A stretch of DNA of 64,000 nucleotides from Panulirus ornatus (GCF_036320965.1 NC_092228.1:15425307-15489306); one strand, 5' to 3'; shown: positions 9,518 to 21,043, counted from the stretch's first letter. A program made the numbers and translations. The notes: generated from the sequence alone by a model not told the origin.

Positions 9518-9562
9518 TCCTGCTGCTGCTGCTGCTGCGCCTGCTGCCGTTGGTGCTGCTCT
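9518..9562. repeat. CTG/CTGCTGCC trinucleotide-rich tract
   Basis: Five to six CTG units followed by degenerate GCC/CTG triplets. All frames stay open locally, giving false Ala-, Cys- or Leu-rich peptides. Confidence 0.8.
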
Positions 9563-9949
9563 TCCAACACCGTCGATCTGCATCTCCTGCCAGCTGCTGC
9601 TTGCCCTTCAGCCACCCCTCTCTCTTTGCATTCCTCCTCCTGCCCCTTGTACACGCAGTACACCTTCCCACATCCTCTTTAGACGTCGGGTGTCTCTCTT
9701 CCCTCTGTTCCCTGTTCTATTTCTGTGTCGGCGCAGCAGATTCTAAACTTAACTCTCTCTCTTCTTACTCTCATGTCTAATCCCCCTCATGTCGCCCCGT
9801 CCGTTCCCCTGGCCTGCAGCGCCATGCCATGCCTTTCCTCTCGTTCCGTCCACTTGCTTTATTTTATGTTCGTACGAACCACTGTCATAATTTCCTGTTA
9901 GCTCTATCCTGGCCCACATACTGCCAGCGCTGGTACACAGTATGCTACG

Positions 9950-9951
<2 letters not shown>
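9563..9951. other. Pyrimidine-rich DNA, no recognisable gene
   Basis: C/T-rich sequence with overlapping short open frames on the + strand. They look like chance frames in stop-poor DNA. Confidence 0.5.

Positions 9952-10021
<70 letters not shown>
9952..10021. repeat. (AT)n microsatellite
   Basis: 35 AT units. No LINE or SINE hairpin tail is seen on either side, unlike most other AT arrays here. Confidence 0.97.
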
Positions 10022-10023
<2 letters not shown>

Positions 10024-11892
10024 CTACAGAATTTTAGATGCAGAATTTTGAAAATAGAGACTTTTTTTTAAGTTAAATGGACTAGGATTTTAATAGCGGA
10101 ATGGCTTGGTAAAGACAAGAACATGTATGAGTTACGTTACGTATGATAGGCTGCTGGCAAAGTGGAGGACACCACGAGGGAGAACACGGTCAGTGGAACC
10201 AGTAAAACAATTTCTCGTCGAGCATTAGCGGCCATATTTAACGGTGTGTGTGTAAAGTAATGAGTTTGGCTGATGTGATTACTGCCTGTGGAGGGCAGGA
10301 GGCTGGGGTGTGTGGTGGTGGAGAGAGGTGCTGTGGCAGTGGGTAGGTGGCAGGAGGTAGTGGGTGGTGAGGCTGAGGGTATTGGTGGTTACAGCTCCCC
10401 TTCCCTCCTCCTCCTCCTCCTCCTCCTCTCCTCTCCTCCTCTAGCCTCGTATCACCATCAGTAAACGCAAGGATCGTCGGGCGGTACGAGTCCAGTACAT
10501 GGCCGATGTCAACACAAGATGGTAAGGAAACAGTTCTCGACACACACTCTGGTCGCACCGTAGACAACTTGAGGCAGTAGAGGACCGAGCACGTCAGTCC
10601 GTACATGGGCGAGGTTTTGGCACGGAGGCTCTGGTTGTGTTGAACCGAAGTCAGGGGAAACTTCGTTAAATTACTGTTGTGAATGATGAGATGGCTGGGC
10701 ATTGTGGTGGCTACGACGATGTATGGGTGGGCGACATTGAGGGAGTCGCCGCCATTGTGTTGTTGTCCCCCCTACCCCTCACGAAGCCAGCCATTCCCGT
10801 CTGCCGATATGTGGCCACAGAGGGACGACGACCGCGCCCTGGTTAATAGTGTGGGCCGGTTGGATGACCCTGTGTCTCACAACCGCCTCCCGCCCCTCCC
10901 AGGGTCTTCCTATCCACATACCTGAAACATGTTTTTGTGCCGCACGACGGAGCAAGTGTCGGCCACATGACTTCCCCACCCACCTGTCCCCGGCCGGCCC
11001 CGGGTTCCTCCCGAATATGGGTATTTAGTTTGTGCAATCAGCTCCTCTCTCAGTTTCGTCAGCATGAACGTGTAACGCTGCAGATTGGTTGCGTACACAC
11101 TGAAGATGTGTTAGTCATAATAGTTTGTGCTAGATGCAGTATCTCTCCCCCTCATACTGTCATGGATTGAAGTTGAAATTGTGCTGATTTGTTACGTATA
11201 CACCTTGTGAACATTCATGTCACTTGCGCATGCCACCCCCATCTTCCTTTATTGTGGTGAAGATTATAAAGGTTCCTTTAACGAAGATGATGATGTAATT
11301 AGGCCCCGATCATATTGGTGTTATGTGACCAGTAATCATCATAAGGGCGCACACGGGACAAACATTTTTCATGTATGCCCATTCTCTCTCGACTTTAGTG
11401 GTGGCTCTACATGAATAATGTTTTTGTGAAGCTTAAATGTGATCACAATATGAACTTTTTTTGTGGTATATGAAAGTTTTCAGTATGTACAATTTTTCTC
11501 ATGGTGAAGAGTGGGAGAAGTTAAAATTTCCTTTACCCTAAAATTTATATTATATAATCGTTGCTTAATTGTTGGTTGCGTGTCTAACAACAGTGTGTCT
11601 TGAGATTAGATGAACGAGATGATATGTTACTTGACATTTAGTTCAAGATAGAGTAGCGAACCCTTTCCGTCATAGTAGCGAACCCCTTCCTTAATCCTCT
11701 TAGAAAAGTTTGAAGTTTGCTTTTGTTGTCATAAAAGTTAAGGAGAATAAACTTGTACCATACATTGTTCATTATTTGTTCCGCTGAAATGAATTTTTCG
11801 GAGTGAAGTGATTTAGTTTTTATTGCGTAAACCCCCGTATGGTCGAATTATTTTCACACAATAACACTATTGTCGAAAGAGTTATTTATTGC

Positions 11893-11895
<3 letters not shown>
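10022..11895. other. No recognisable gene; (CCT)n inside
   Basis: Unique sequence with a CCT-rich tract at about 10403-10442. The 154-codon minus-strand frame at 10238-10702 is Pro/His/Ser-rich, overlaps that tract and has no domain. GC-rich short frames at 10683-11170 overlap on both strands, which argues against coding. Confidence 0.55.
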
Positions 11896-11971
<76 letters not shown>

Positions 11972-12367
11972 CGCTGTCTCCCGCATTAGCGAGGTAGCGC
12001 AAGGAAACAGACGAAAGAATGGCCCAACCCACCCACATACACATGTCTATACATACACGTCCACACGCAAATAGACATACCTATACATCTCAACGTATAC
12101 ATATATATACACACACAGACATATACATATATACACATGTGCATAATTCATCTGTCTGCCTTTATTCTTTCCCATCGCCACCCCGCCACACATGAAATAA
12201 CAACCATATATATATATATATATATATATATGTGTAGGTATGTATATTTGCGTGTGTGGACGTATGTATATACATGTGTATGGGGGGGGGCCATTTCTTT
12301 CGTCTGTTTCCTTGCGCTACCTCGCAAACGCGGGAGACAGCGACAAAGTATAATAAAAATAATATAA

Positions 12368-12447
<80 letters not shown>
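11896..12447. mobile_element. Head-to-head pair of LINE 3' ends framed by (AT)n
   Basis: Left element (minus): (AT)n at 11896-11967, then the reversed tail with CGCTGTCTCCCGCATTAGCG and 3' UTR to about 12200. A short (AT)n sits at 12206-12231. Right element (plus): about 12236-12371, with GCTACCTCGCAAACGCGGG, followed by (AT)n at 12372-12447. The right arm is nearly identical to the 3' UTR of the LINE at 4079-4215. The arms form an imperfect inverted repeat of about 115 bp with a spacer of about 170 bp. No coding sequence remains. Confidence 0.85.
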
Positions 12448-12451
<4 letters not shown>

Positions 12452-12502
12452 GACCATCTCATATAGGCTATATGTATAAGATAGCGGGGCAGTGTGGTGG
12501 CC

Positions 12503-12665
12503 ACATACCCTAGCCTAAATCAGGTACCCAGTTTTCGACCAGCTCTCAGGGGAGGATGAACAGCTGGGTCGACTGCTAACCGATTTGTGCCACCAGGAAT
12601 CGAACCTGTGCGGGTTTGACCCCGGGCGACCCGTGAAGACCCGTTAGTCAACAGCGTGTGGCAGG
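12503..12665 (-). mobile_element. tRNA-derived SINE fragment
   Basis: The minus strand has an A-box-like TGACTAACGG (12650-12641) and a perfect B box GGTTCGATTCC (12607-12597), then a body ending near 12503 with GGGTACCTGATTTAGGCT-like sequence. The segment around the B box (CAAACCCGCA then GGTTCGA) matches the SINE at 1963-2045. The 5' head is degenerate. Confidence 0.7.
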
Positions 12666-12938
12666 ACCCAGTCTAAGAGACGAATAATGCATCCCCCACA
12701 CCCCTACCCCTACCTAAATGAGACAAGTAGGGCGGTGAACAAGCAGTTCAGAGAGATGTTTAAAGGCACGAATGTATGATCCTCTTGTAGATGATGACAA
12801 GGTACCAACACCCCTTCCTGTAGGATAAGGAGGTAGCAGCTCCTCCCTTTGTGAGTGTTCACAAGGTATCAGCACCGCCACCGGGCTGCCCCTAGCGGAT
12901 CACGGCGGCTCTGTTGAGTTTAGTATATTATTCAGGTC

Positions 12939-12940
<2 letters not shown>

Positions 12941-13005
<65 letters not shown>
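12941..13005. repeat. (GA)n microsatellite
   Basis: About 32 GA units without interruption. Confidence 0.98.
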
Positions 13006-13007
<2 letters not shown>

Positions 13008-13379
13008 AAGGACACACGAGACGGTAAACTCACATGACGGATCAGTCGCGTCTGGGGGACTTGCGTGCCATGGAAGCAGTGAGGACATATCGGGTGAGGC
13101 GGCGGACGCTCGGGTTACAGCTTGGGGGGGGTGAGTGTCACCGAGTAAGACCAGTCTTCACGGGCGCCACACTCACACACTTTCCGTCGTCTTCTCGACC
13201 CATATATCGCGAGGACTCACCAATCCGGCCAGCTGCCGTCCGTAGTGGTCCGTGGCGGTGTCTTGCGGACCAGGTACCGGGGCCTACGGGCACCGGTATT
13301 GGAGTGTGACTGGTGCCCTGCCCACCACTTGTATCGTGCTGCACATCACAGATGTCGCGTAATGGATACTGGAAGGCTG

Positions 13380-13569
13380 TGTGGTGTTGTGGTGGTGGTG
13401 GTGGTGGTGCAGTGGGAGGCAGTGTGTGTGTTGTGGTGTTGGTCATGCATGCAGTGGGAGGCAGTGTGTGTGTGTGGCGGTGGTGGTGATGCAGTGGGAG
13501 GCAGTGTGTGTGTGTTTGTGTTAATTAATTGGGACACAGGTGTTTGCATTTGGTGATGCACTGGAAGGT

Positions 13570-13602
<33 letters not shown>
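13380..13602. repeat. GTG/GT-rich tract with GGGAGGCAGTGTGTGTG units
   Basis: A (GGT)n tract at 13385-13410 is followed by three degenerate units carrying GTGGGAGGCAGTGTGTGTG, then a (GT)n at 13574-13602. This looks like microsatellite expansion inside a short tandem repeat. Confidence 0.75.
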
Positions 13603-13605
<3 letters not shown>

Positions 13606-13873
13606 TGATGCATTTTTTATCGATTATTATTTGATTTTTTTGTATGTACGGCGATACTGTGGTAGACACACAGGTGTAGGATGATGCAGTGAGAGGCAAG
13701 ATCTCTTGTAGTGTTGCGAGTGGAGGCAGAATGGCATAAGTGTTAGTTAGATCAGTAGCAGGATACACACTGTGGTGTGGTACATGTAGATGGTGCCGTA
13801 CATGACTCGTGCTGCCGTCGTCATGAATGTGGCCAGTAGTCGGAGTCTTGGGCAAAGACTCGGTTTAAAGGAC
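13603..13873. other. No recognisable gene
   Basis: Unique sequence leading into the GC-rich minisatellite. Confidence 0.5.
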
Positions 13874-14432
13874 CGAGACGGCTTGACACGGAGGACGGGG
13901 ATGGGACGGACGGCTTGACACGGAGGACGGGGGATAGGACGGACGGCTTGACGCGGAGGACGGGGACGGGATGGACGGCTTGACGCGGAGGACGGGGATG
14001 GGACGGACGGCTTGACGCGAGGGACGGCTTGACACGGAGGACGGGGATGGGACGGACGGCTTGACACGGAGGACGGGGGATAGGATGGACGGCTTGACGC
14101 GGAGGACGGGGGATAGGATGGACGGCTTGACGCGGAGGACGGGGGATAGGATGGGTGGCTTGACGCGGAGGACCGGGGGATAGGACGGACGGCTTGACAC
14201 GGAGGACGGGGATGGGACGGACGGCTTGACACGGAGGACGGGGGATAGGATGGACGGCTTGACGCGGAGGACGGGGGATAGGATGGATGGCTTGACGCGG
14301 AGGACGGGGGATAGGATGGATGGCTTGACGCGGAGGACCGGGGGATAGGACGGACGGCTTGACACGGAGGACGGGGATGGGACGGACGGCTTGACGCGAG
14401 GGACGGGGATAGGACGGACGGCTTGACGCGGA
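13874..14432 (+). repeat. 32-33 bp GC-rich minisatellite, about 17 copies
   Basis: Units carry GGACGGCTTGACGCGGAGG then ACGGGGATGGGA or ACGGGGGATAGGA. Variants are ACACGG versus ACGCGG and a GACCGGGGG form. A block of five variant units at about 14033-14197 is repeated at about 14198-14361. Because 33 is a multiple of three, the minus strand shows a false 254-codon Ser/Pro/Arg repeat protein at 13747-14511. Confidence 0.92.
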
Positions 14433-14876
14433 GTCGTGCTTGCTCCCGCGTAGGAGGTGCTTCCTTACTGTAGGAGCGGACCTGCCTCTCCCTCACCGGC
14501 CCGCCACACACCCCACACTCCTACTCCTCTTCCTCAGGTTGCTCCTGCAGCAGGACAAGCAAGCGAGCAATATGCATCTTTTTTTTTTCCACCTGGCGTT
14601 GATGACCCAGCTTGAATGGAAGATATTAATTAAGATTAGCGGGTCATGTGTCGTTGTTTTTCATGATCTGTTCAACGGTGAACCTTTCATGTATGTTTTG
14701 TGTTTTGGTCGAGCGCCCACCGTGTTTATTGTTGCCAGGTCATTGATGTTAGAGGCATTATAATGCTGCATACAGAAGGCGGGAATGACTGTGTCAGTAA
14801 ACACCTCTTTATTTGATTTTTTTTCTTTACATCATTTAGATTTGTAGTTGGGGAGAATTTCATCTTGATGGAGTTG
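14433..14876. other. No recognisable gene
   Basis: A 107-codon plus-strand frame at 14440-14763 shows no recognisable domain, and ordinary non-coding composition follows it. Confidence 0.5.
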
Positions 14877-15207
14877 CATAACGGTATGATCCTTGAACAC
14901 GACTGGACGACTATGGAACACGACGGTACGACATTGAACACGACGGTACGACCTACAACACGACTGCACGACATTGAGCATTACGGTACGATCTTCAGCG
15001 CAACGGTACGATCTTTAACACGACTGTACGATATTGAACAATACGGTACGATTTTCAGCATGACAGTATGATATTGAACACGACGGTACGATCTTCAGCA
15101 TGACTGTACGATATTGAACAATACGGTACGATTTTCAGCATGACGGTACGATATTGAACACGACGGTACGGTATTGAACACGACGGTACGATTTTCAACA
15201 GGGCGGT
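14877..15207 (+). repeat. 20-21 bp minisatellite, about 16 copies
   Basis: Unit TTGAACACGACGGTACGA plus two bases, with TTCAGCATGAC variants in the second half. It is the same basic unit as the large array at 48561-49470, read in the same direction, with A in place of G at two positions. Confidence 0.88.
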
Positions 15208-15260
15208 AAAACCCTTCGGTAAGACGGCTTTGCCTTTGTCCTGGCCCTTGTCAAGGGTTC

Positions 15261-15273
15261 AGGTCAAAGGTCA
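15261..15273 (+). promoter_or_regulatory. Perfect DR1 nuclear-receptor-type site
   Basis: AGGTCA-A-AGGTCA, 54 bases after the minisatellite. The extended context CAGGTCAAAGGTCA recurs at 36211, and a reversed one-mismatch version lies at 25095-25107. Confidence 0.45.
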
Positions 15274-15350
15274 GGCCTTCGTACCCACGTGTCGCACCGC
15301 CGCGCCCGTGGGTCGCACCGTCGTACACACCGTGTACGTGAGTCTAGTCG
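15274..15350 (-). repeat. Degenerate units of the CGTACC/CGACGG minisatellite family
   Basis: Contains TTCGTACCCACGTGTCGCACC and GGGTCGCACCGTCGTAC, which are the basic 20-21 bp unit in reverse orientation relative to the array at 14877-15207. Confidence 0.6.
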
Positions 15351-15548
15351 ACCGCGCGGGTTGAACTTTTATAACCCTGAGTCGAGTAGCCAGAGCCAGG
15401 CACAAGGTGGTGGTGGTGGCGGGACGAAGTGGTCGGCGGGAGGGAGGGATCACTTCTTACTACTAGGTTAAGTCTCAGATATGCTATGGTGGGGGGAGGG
15501 GCGGGGGAAAGCCAGTCCTTCTCACCGCCCTCTCCCTGGAAGAAGGAC

Positions 15549-15550
<2 letters not shown>

Positions 15551-15617
<67 letters not shown>
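15551..15617. repeat. (GA)n microsatellite
   Basis: About 33 GA units preceded by a G-rich tract. Confidence 0.98.
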
Positions 15618-15620
<3 letters not shown>

Positions 15621-16048
15621 GAGTAGTAGTTCTTCTGACAACAGGTGCAGTGTGTCGGATGGTTGTGTGTGTGGTCCGGTGGCAGGCCATGTGTCCTTGG
15701 CGAAGGATCAGGAGGAGGCGCCCTGCTGGTGCAGGTGGGCAGGGATTACCTGTTGCTGCTGCTGTCAGCTGGCTGGGAACCTGACCCCACCCCACCCCCC
15801 CTCCTCCTCCTCCACATCATCGAGGGGAAACTCCTCCTCCCTTTGCCAGGTGTTGCCTCTCAGGGTGGGTGGAGTTCCCCGCTCACTACGGTGGGTGGAG
15901 ACGAGGTGTGGTCAGCAAAGCGTAGATGGAGAGATAGAGAGAGGTACGGGAGGATGAGAACCCGGGGGCAAGACAAGTTCTCGACAAGTAGGTCAGAAGG
16001 TCGAATCGTCAGGTTAAATTTATTCTGGATCTAATCCTGCTTCCAACT
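15618..16048. other. No recognisable gene
   Basis: GC-leaning unique sequence. Overlapping open frames of 129 and 158 codons run through the GA repeat and are not protein-like. Confidence 0.5.
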
Positions 16049-16107
16049 GTGTTTACAGATATTTGAATACGTGTTATTGTTTACAGATATTTGAATACGT
16101 GTTATTG
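16049..16107 (+). repeat. 29-bp perfect tandem duplication
   Basis: TGTTTACAGATATTTGAATA is repeated at an offset of 29 bp with no mismatches over the unit, a recent slippage or duplication event. Confidence 0.9.
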
Positions 16108-16621
16108 AACTTATATAACAGGAGCCGTACCACTCAGAACACGAGCTGTCGTATTATAGGGTTCCCAACAAAGACAACAGTATGACGTTGCAATAAGTTC
16201 GAACTTTTACGTATTAGCTAGTCATAAGGGTAATGCGAAACGCTGTCCTATTCAGCATTACGTAAGCACTTCGGCGGAGTTATTTTGAAATTTTCGTCAT
16301 TTATTTGTCGAAGGGTTCACATACCTCATTTCATGTTTCAGTGCTCGATAAAGGCCCCCCCCCCCTCCCTCCTGTTGCCCTGGGTAAGGGCCTTTGTTTA
16401 TACGTAAATTAATGGTAACTATGGTAGGCCCGCTTGTCTCAGATCGTTGGGTACGGCGATGGTACTCCCATATTAGTCGTTGTAGATCAGTGTGTAAAGA
16501 CGCGTTGAAAGGTGAACTTAACGTAGCTCTCAATGTGTGTCCTCTACACTCCGTAACTCAGTGACGTAACTCCCCTGTGACCGTTGTATATGTTCCATGA
16601 AGGGCGGCTGTGGTGCATGGC

Positions 16622-16623
<2 letters not shown>
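16108..16623. other. No recognisable gene
   Basis: Unique sequence with a poly-C at about 16355-16366. Confidence 0.5.

Positions 16624-16693
<70 letters not shown>
16624..16693. repeat. (AT)n microsatellite
   Basis: 35 AT units. Confidence 0.97.
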
Positions 16694-16697
<4 letters not shown>

Positions 16698-16812
16698 TAT
16701 ATGTCTTCGCATGATATTAGTCGTATGGGGAACATGCTCAGCTGTTCACCTACCGTGTCAATGCTTGCGTTTTGATATTATATTACAAGATCGGTGTAGC
16801 ATTTTTTTACTT

Positions 16813-16816
<4 letters not shown>

Positions 16817-16879
<63 letters not shown>
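16817..16879. repeat. (AT)n microsatellite
   Basis: 31 AT units, 123 bp beyond the previous array. Confidence 0.97.
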
Positions 16880-16880
<1 letters not shown>

Positions 16881-16959
16881 TCCGTAGTGGTCTGTATGTA
16901 AGTGTGCATTGTGCTTCATATGTTTTATATTCTCACGTAATATTCGCTCTATAAATATC

Positions 16960-17075
16960 TGTTTGTACCGTACGGGGAGGGAGTTTTACACTCGTGTCCG
17001 CCTCATCTCTCCGTTGGCGCTTGTGTGTTATGTCCTATGTATACCCGGTTGAAGGTCTGTCTGTATTTTACCGTG
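16960..17075 (+). repeat. Dispersed repeat with GAGTTTTACACTCGTG core
   Basis: TGTACCGTACGGGGAGGGAG followed by TTTTACACTCGTGTCCGCC and CATCTCT resembles 19755-19800 (GGGGAAAGAGTTTTACACTC) and, more loosely, 20030-20070. The family is not named here. Confidence 0.6.
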
Positions 17076-18132
17076 CCTTACATGTGTTCTGTAAAAGATT
17101 TCATATAATTTAGAATAACTGGTTTACGTCGAAGTTATTTCGCTTTGATGTTTCTCGTGGTTAGGTTACAGCGGCGGACGTTTCCAGAAGACCGTGTCCA
17201 GGAAAAGTAATAGAGGTTGTAATATTATCAGATTTGGACAAGGAAGGATCTGGGTAGTCGGGTTTTGAAGGTGCCATACGCCCCTCAGGGATCAAATGCG
17301 GGTTTTATTGTTGTTTTTATGAGGCTCATTCGCGGTAGAGGGGCCCAGTGCTTCGTTCCAGAGTCAGTTTGGATGGGGTCGTGATCAGCCAGCCAAGGGC
17401 TCATTGCCTGAGCCCGATATTGTGATTGGTCAAGTCTTATTAGTTCTTCATTACTCATGCTTGATGAAGGGAATGGTGCTCCCAGCCAGATCTTTTGATG
17501 GGTGGGTCAAACTCAGTTGCAGCGATCAGTCATGTGCTACGGCCTTGTCTTTGGATGGATCATGCTCGATGAAGGGCCCAGTGCTCTGTGGTCCCCCCCC
17601 CCAGCCGTTTTTCATGTTAGGTTATGCTCGGTGAAGGGCCCGGTGCTCCCTCGACCCTCGTCGTTTTTCATCAGGTGATTGATGTGGCCAGATGCCACTC
17701 GTCAGTGCCTGGATATTGTTATTGCTTATATGTCTCTGGCCTGTGACGTGGGTACACTAGTAACCGCTTAACCAACCTGGTATGGTACGAGCCTGTGAAA
17801 TAGATTGTGAACGAGTTAAATCTTGTTTATAGTTATGGCCTCCATTAAAATGTATTTCGGTCACTACTGGTGTTAAGATTTAGGGTTTTTTTTATTTGTA
17901 GGGGATCACCATTGATGAGAGAAATATATTTTTCTGTATCTGGTACGATCATTCCCACCTCGTTATCGCGCTTAAGCCGTTCATAGCGCTAACACCACCA
18001 GTCAGTCACCAGGTCCATACGTCACCATTTGTCAGCTCCTATCATCCGCCCAGTCACCATCACTGTCATCATTAGGGGAATGACCAAGCCATCGACGTGA
18101 ATGGTGTGTTGACGCTACTAATTAGTGGATGA

Positions 18133-18136
<4 letters not shown>
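17076..18136. other. Mostly unique DNA with degenerate GATGAAGGGCCC repeats
   Basis: About three diverged units around 17455-17670 share CATGCTCGATGAAGGGCCC then GTGCTC and CGTTTTTCAT. No coding frame is recognised. Confidence 0.5.

Positions 18137-18193
<57 letters not shown>
18137..18193. repeat. (GA)n microsatellite
   Basis: About 28 GA units. Confidence 0.98.
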
Positions 18194-18196
<3 letters not shown>

Positions 18197-19740
18197 GTTT
18201 CTGTGTGTGTGCTGGTAATTACAGCGCCCTCGGAGATGGTAGCAGGCGGCCCGGCACGTACTGCTCCTTCACGTCCTTCCCCTTAGGTCGTATTTCCCGT
18301 TCTAGTACCGATGAACGCTGATCCTTACTGCTGGGTATACAAATGTCATCACTGGAGACCTGTAGTTGCTAGGGTGTGTGCCACGCCCCTGCATACCGTC
18401 CGCGGATGATCGCCTGGTGTGGTGGTGGTGGTGGTGGGTTTTTTAAACGAGTTATGTAACTGGGGCGTCTCGAGGGGGAGGGGCGAGAGAATGTACTTCC
18501 TTTGCACCGCTTTAATTGGTAGGTTAATAATTAGGCAACATATTGGATGATACAACGTTGTGGATCTGTCGACTTCGATGTGAGAAGGAAGGGTGTTGCT
18601 GTTATCAAGGTGCTGCCTAATTTATGAGGGGGAGATGGAAGACAAGGAATTAATGATATAAATGAAAACAGTCCAGCTTTAAAAGTCTTATGTGGTTCTC
18701 ATGTCTTCAGAAAATGTTGTGTAAGATTTCATGAAGAAATTATGGAAGAACTCGAATCTAAACAACAATGCCATTTCTGACAGCCCCTTCGCCCCCCCCC
18801 CCCGCAAAAAAAAAAATCCGGAGGCGATTATGGGCGATAAAAAGGATTGAACGCTTTGGCGCTATTTCTCAGTAAACCGCCATTTTCCGAACACTGCTTT
18901 TAGTGCTCTTAAGCAACTCTTCCTCTTGTCAGCTTGGTTTTACTGATATATCCTGGAAGTATACCGATACACATGTAAGACTTAGAAGTATAGCAGAACA
19001 CCACAGGGGTGAAGAATCACCGCAAAAGTGGAACAAAACAAAGAATAAGCGAAATAGATATCCACGTACGACTCGCGCTGGAAGATGCCATTTGGTTGTG
19101 AAAATTCTATTTTCTATTTCTCCCGCCACAGAATTTTTCGTCTCTGTGATTGCAAATTTCCTTATACACGGAAAGTCGATAAATCCCTTAGCAGATTGGC
19201 GCAAGGAAAGCGAGTAATTACCGGCTACTCTGTGTGGAGGGGATATAGTATATTTCGGTGGAAATATTTTCTTATTTTCTGTATTTGAAATGGCGTCCGC
19301 TTCTCACGCCTTTCATACCCTGTTATTATTTTGATTCTCTAGTAAATACATTTTACAGCAGCTTGTTAGGTAGATGATAACCAAGACATCATAAAAGTTG
19401 TTAACGTGATAAAGTGTTATAAGGACAGAAGCAGTCATAAATGTTTTGAATCATAAAGGCTGTGTAGATTTAACAGAAATCGGTTTTGGCTACCCGTCAC
19501 CGGTGGAGTGATGTATGTCGTGTTCATGAGACATGGACTCGCTCATGGTGATAGTTGTGTAGTCAGTCGTTCATGGTTGATTTTATTTTTATGTAATTGC
19601 TGCAGCGTGCAGACAAGACCTTTTAAGATCCTATCCGTTGCCTAGTTATGATCGCGTCACGTCATTACCAAAGTCTAATTCGTCAGGTGAATGACAAGTC
19701 TTTGAAGATGTCTGTCTGTGTCTATGTGATTAGTGTCACC
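18194..19740. other. No recognisable gene
   Basis: Unique sequence, AT-richer towards the right. Frames at 18903-19217 (+) and 18929-19204 (-) overlap and have no family features. Confidence 0.55.
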
Positions 19741-19990
19741 ATTCGTTTGTCACGGGGAAAGAGTTTTACACTCGTGTTGCCCCGTCTCTTACTGGGACCT
19801 TGTATATGTACCATGTTTTTAGTCCAGTATGTGTGTGCAGCCTCTTCCCTCCTGCAACCAAACCAGTTACCCATTTATCAACCGGTCCCTAGAGGAAGAT
19901 GAACCGCTGGGGTTGGTTGTGGGCCGATTGCTGCCCGAGAATTCGAACCTGGGCGGGCCCTTAGGTAAATCATAGTCATCGACGTCAAGC
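19741..19990 (-). mobile_element. tRNA-derived SINE fragment and flanking dispersed repeat
   Basis: The minus strand has GGTTCGAATTC (19949-19939), a B box with one mismatch, followed by a body resembling the 12503-12597 fragment (both read, on the + strand, GGAAGATGAACCGCTGGG- or GGAGGATGAACAGCTGGG-like just before the B box). The A box is not recognisable. Next to it on the + strand lies the GAGTTTTACACTCGTG core (19760-19780). Confidence 0.6.
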
Positions 19991-20087
19991 ATCACACCCT
20001 GGAAGCCCCTTTGTAGTTGCCGATCTGTACTTTACGGAAAGGGGGTTTGGTACTCGTGAAGCCCAATCTTTTGAATATTCTCCACTG

Positions 20088-20090
<3 letters not shown>

Positions 20091-20137
<47 letters not shown>

Positions 20138-20153
20138 TGTGTGTGTGTGTGTG
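20091..20153. repeat. (GT)n microsatellite, one interruption
   Basis: GT units interrupted once by TCTG near 20137. Confidence 0.96.
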
Positions 20154-20948
20154 GTGTTAACCTTACCTTTATGCTCCAGAATCCCCTTCTCTGGGGGCTC
20201 TTGCAGCGCTCAGGAAGTTGGCCACGTCAGCCTGGTGGGACCGCAGGTCAAGAAGTGTGGTGACGTGTGTTTCTGGCGTGAGGTGTGTTTGTAAACCTTG
20301 TATCATGCCTGAGTCACGTTCTGCAGTGCGGACCTTACTTCAGGTTGTGATGGTATGAAAGTTGCCAATAAACAGACTAACCCTTGTTTATTAGTCCAGA
20401 TGGCGTGTATGAATCCCTCCGATGTTTAGGGAATCTTTTGATATTGAGCATTTTTATCAAAATTAAATGTATTTAGTCAAGTGCGTTATACAGATGCGAT
20501 TTATGAAGACATTAAAACTGGTTTGTTTTTTAGTAACTACAAAGAACTGTATATGGCACACCGTTGGTATATCAGTATGTAGTCTCCGTTGTGGTCAACC
20601 TCTTCTTCGCTCTCACGCTTCTTGATGACGAAGTTATCTTCCTCTCGTCGCTGTATTTCTTTAGTTCCATTCCCGTATTTGGTCTTCCGCTCTCTGCACC
20701 GTCTGGTAATCCCCACTTATGTATTTATTCTTCCCCCCTCTGCATTTCCACCTGGTTTACTGTTAACCTTGCGTCGCTCATCCTCTTCTCTGCTTCCCTT
20801 CCCTGCCTTTATCCCTGCGCCTCGACTCCCCCTCCTCGTTCGCAAACTTTAGTTCTATAGCTCTTAGTCCTCCACTCCCTTTGTGTACCTCTCCTGCTTT
20901 AGTGCCTTTTTCTCCCCTTTTTTTCATATGCTTCACCTTCCAGCTTCG

Positions 20949-20950
<2 letters not shown>
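20154..20950. other. No recognisable gene; pyrimidine-rich to the right
   Basis: The 20564-20860 open frames overlap in two phases in C/T-rich DNA with Leu/Ser/Pro-rich products, so they are best explained by low stop density. Confidence 0.5.

Positions 20951-21040
<90 letters not shown>
20951..21040. repeat. (TC)n microsatellite
   Basis: 45 TC units, the longest uninterrupted CT/GA tract in the window. Confidence 0.98.

Positions 21041-21043
<3 letters not shown>

Noticed and set aside
13747..14511. 254- and 166-codon Ser/Pro/Arg-rich minus-strand frames
   Set aside because: Generated by the 33-bp minisatellite. Two phases give equivalent repeat peptides.
17765..17782. A-box-like TGGTTAAGCGG on the minus strand
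   Set aside because: No B box at a suitable distance, so a single box is not enough.
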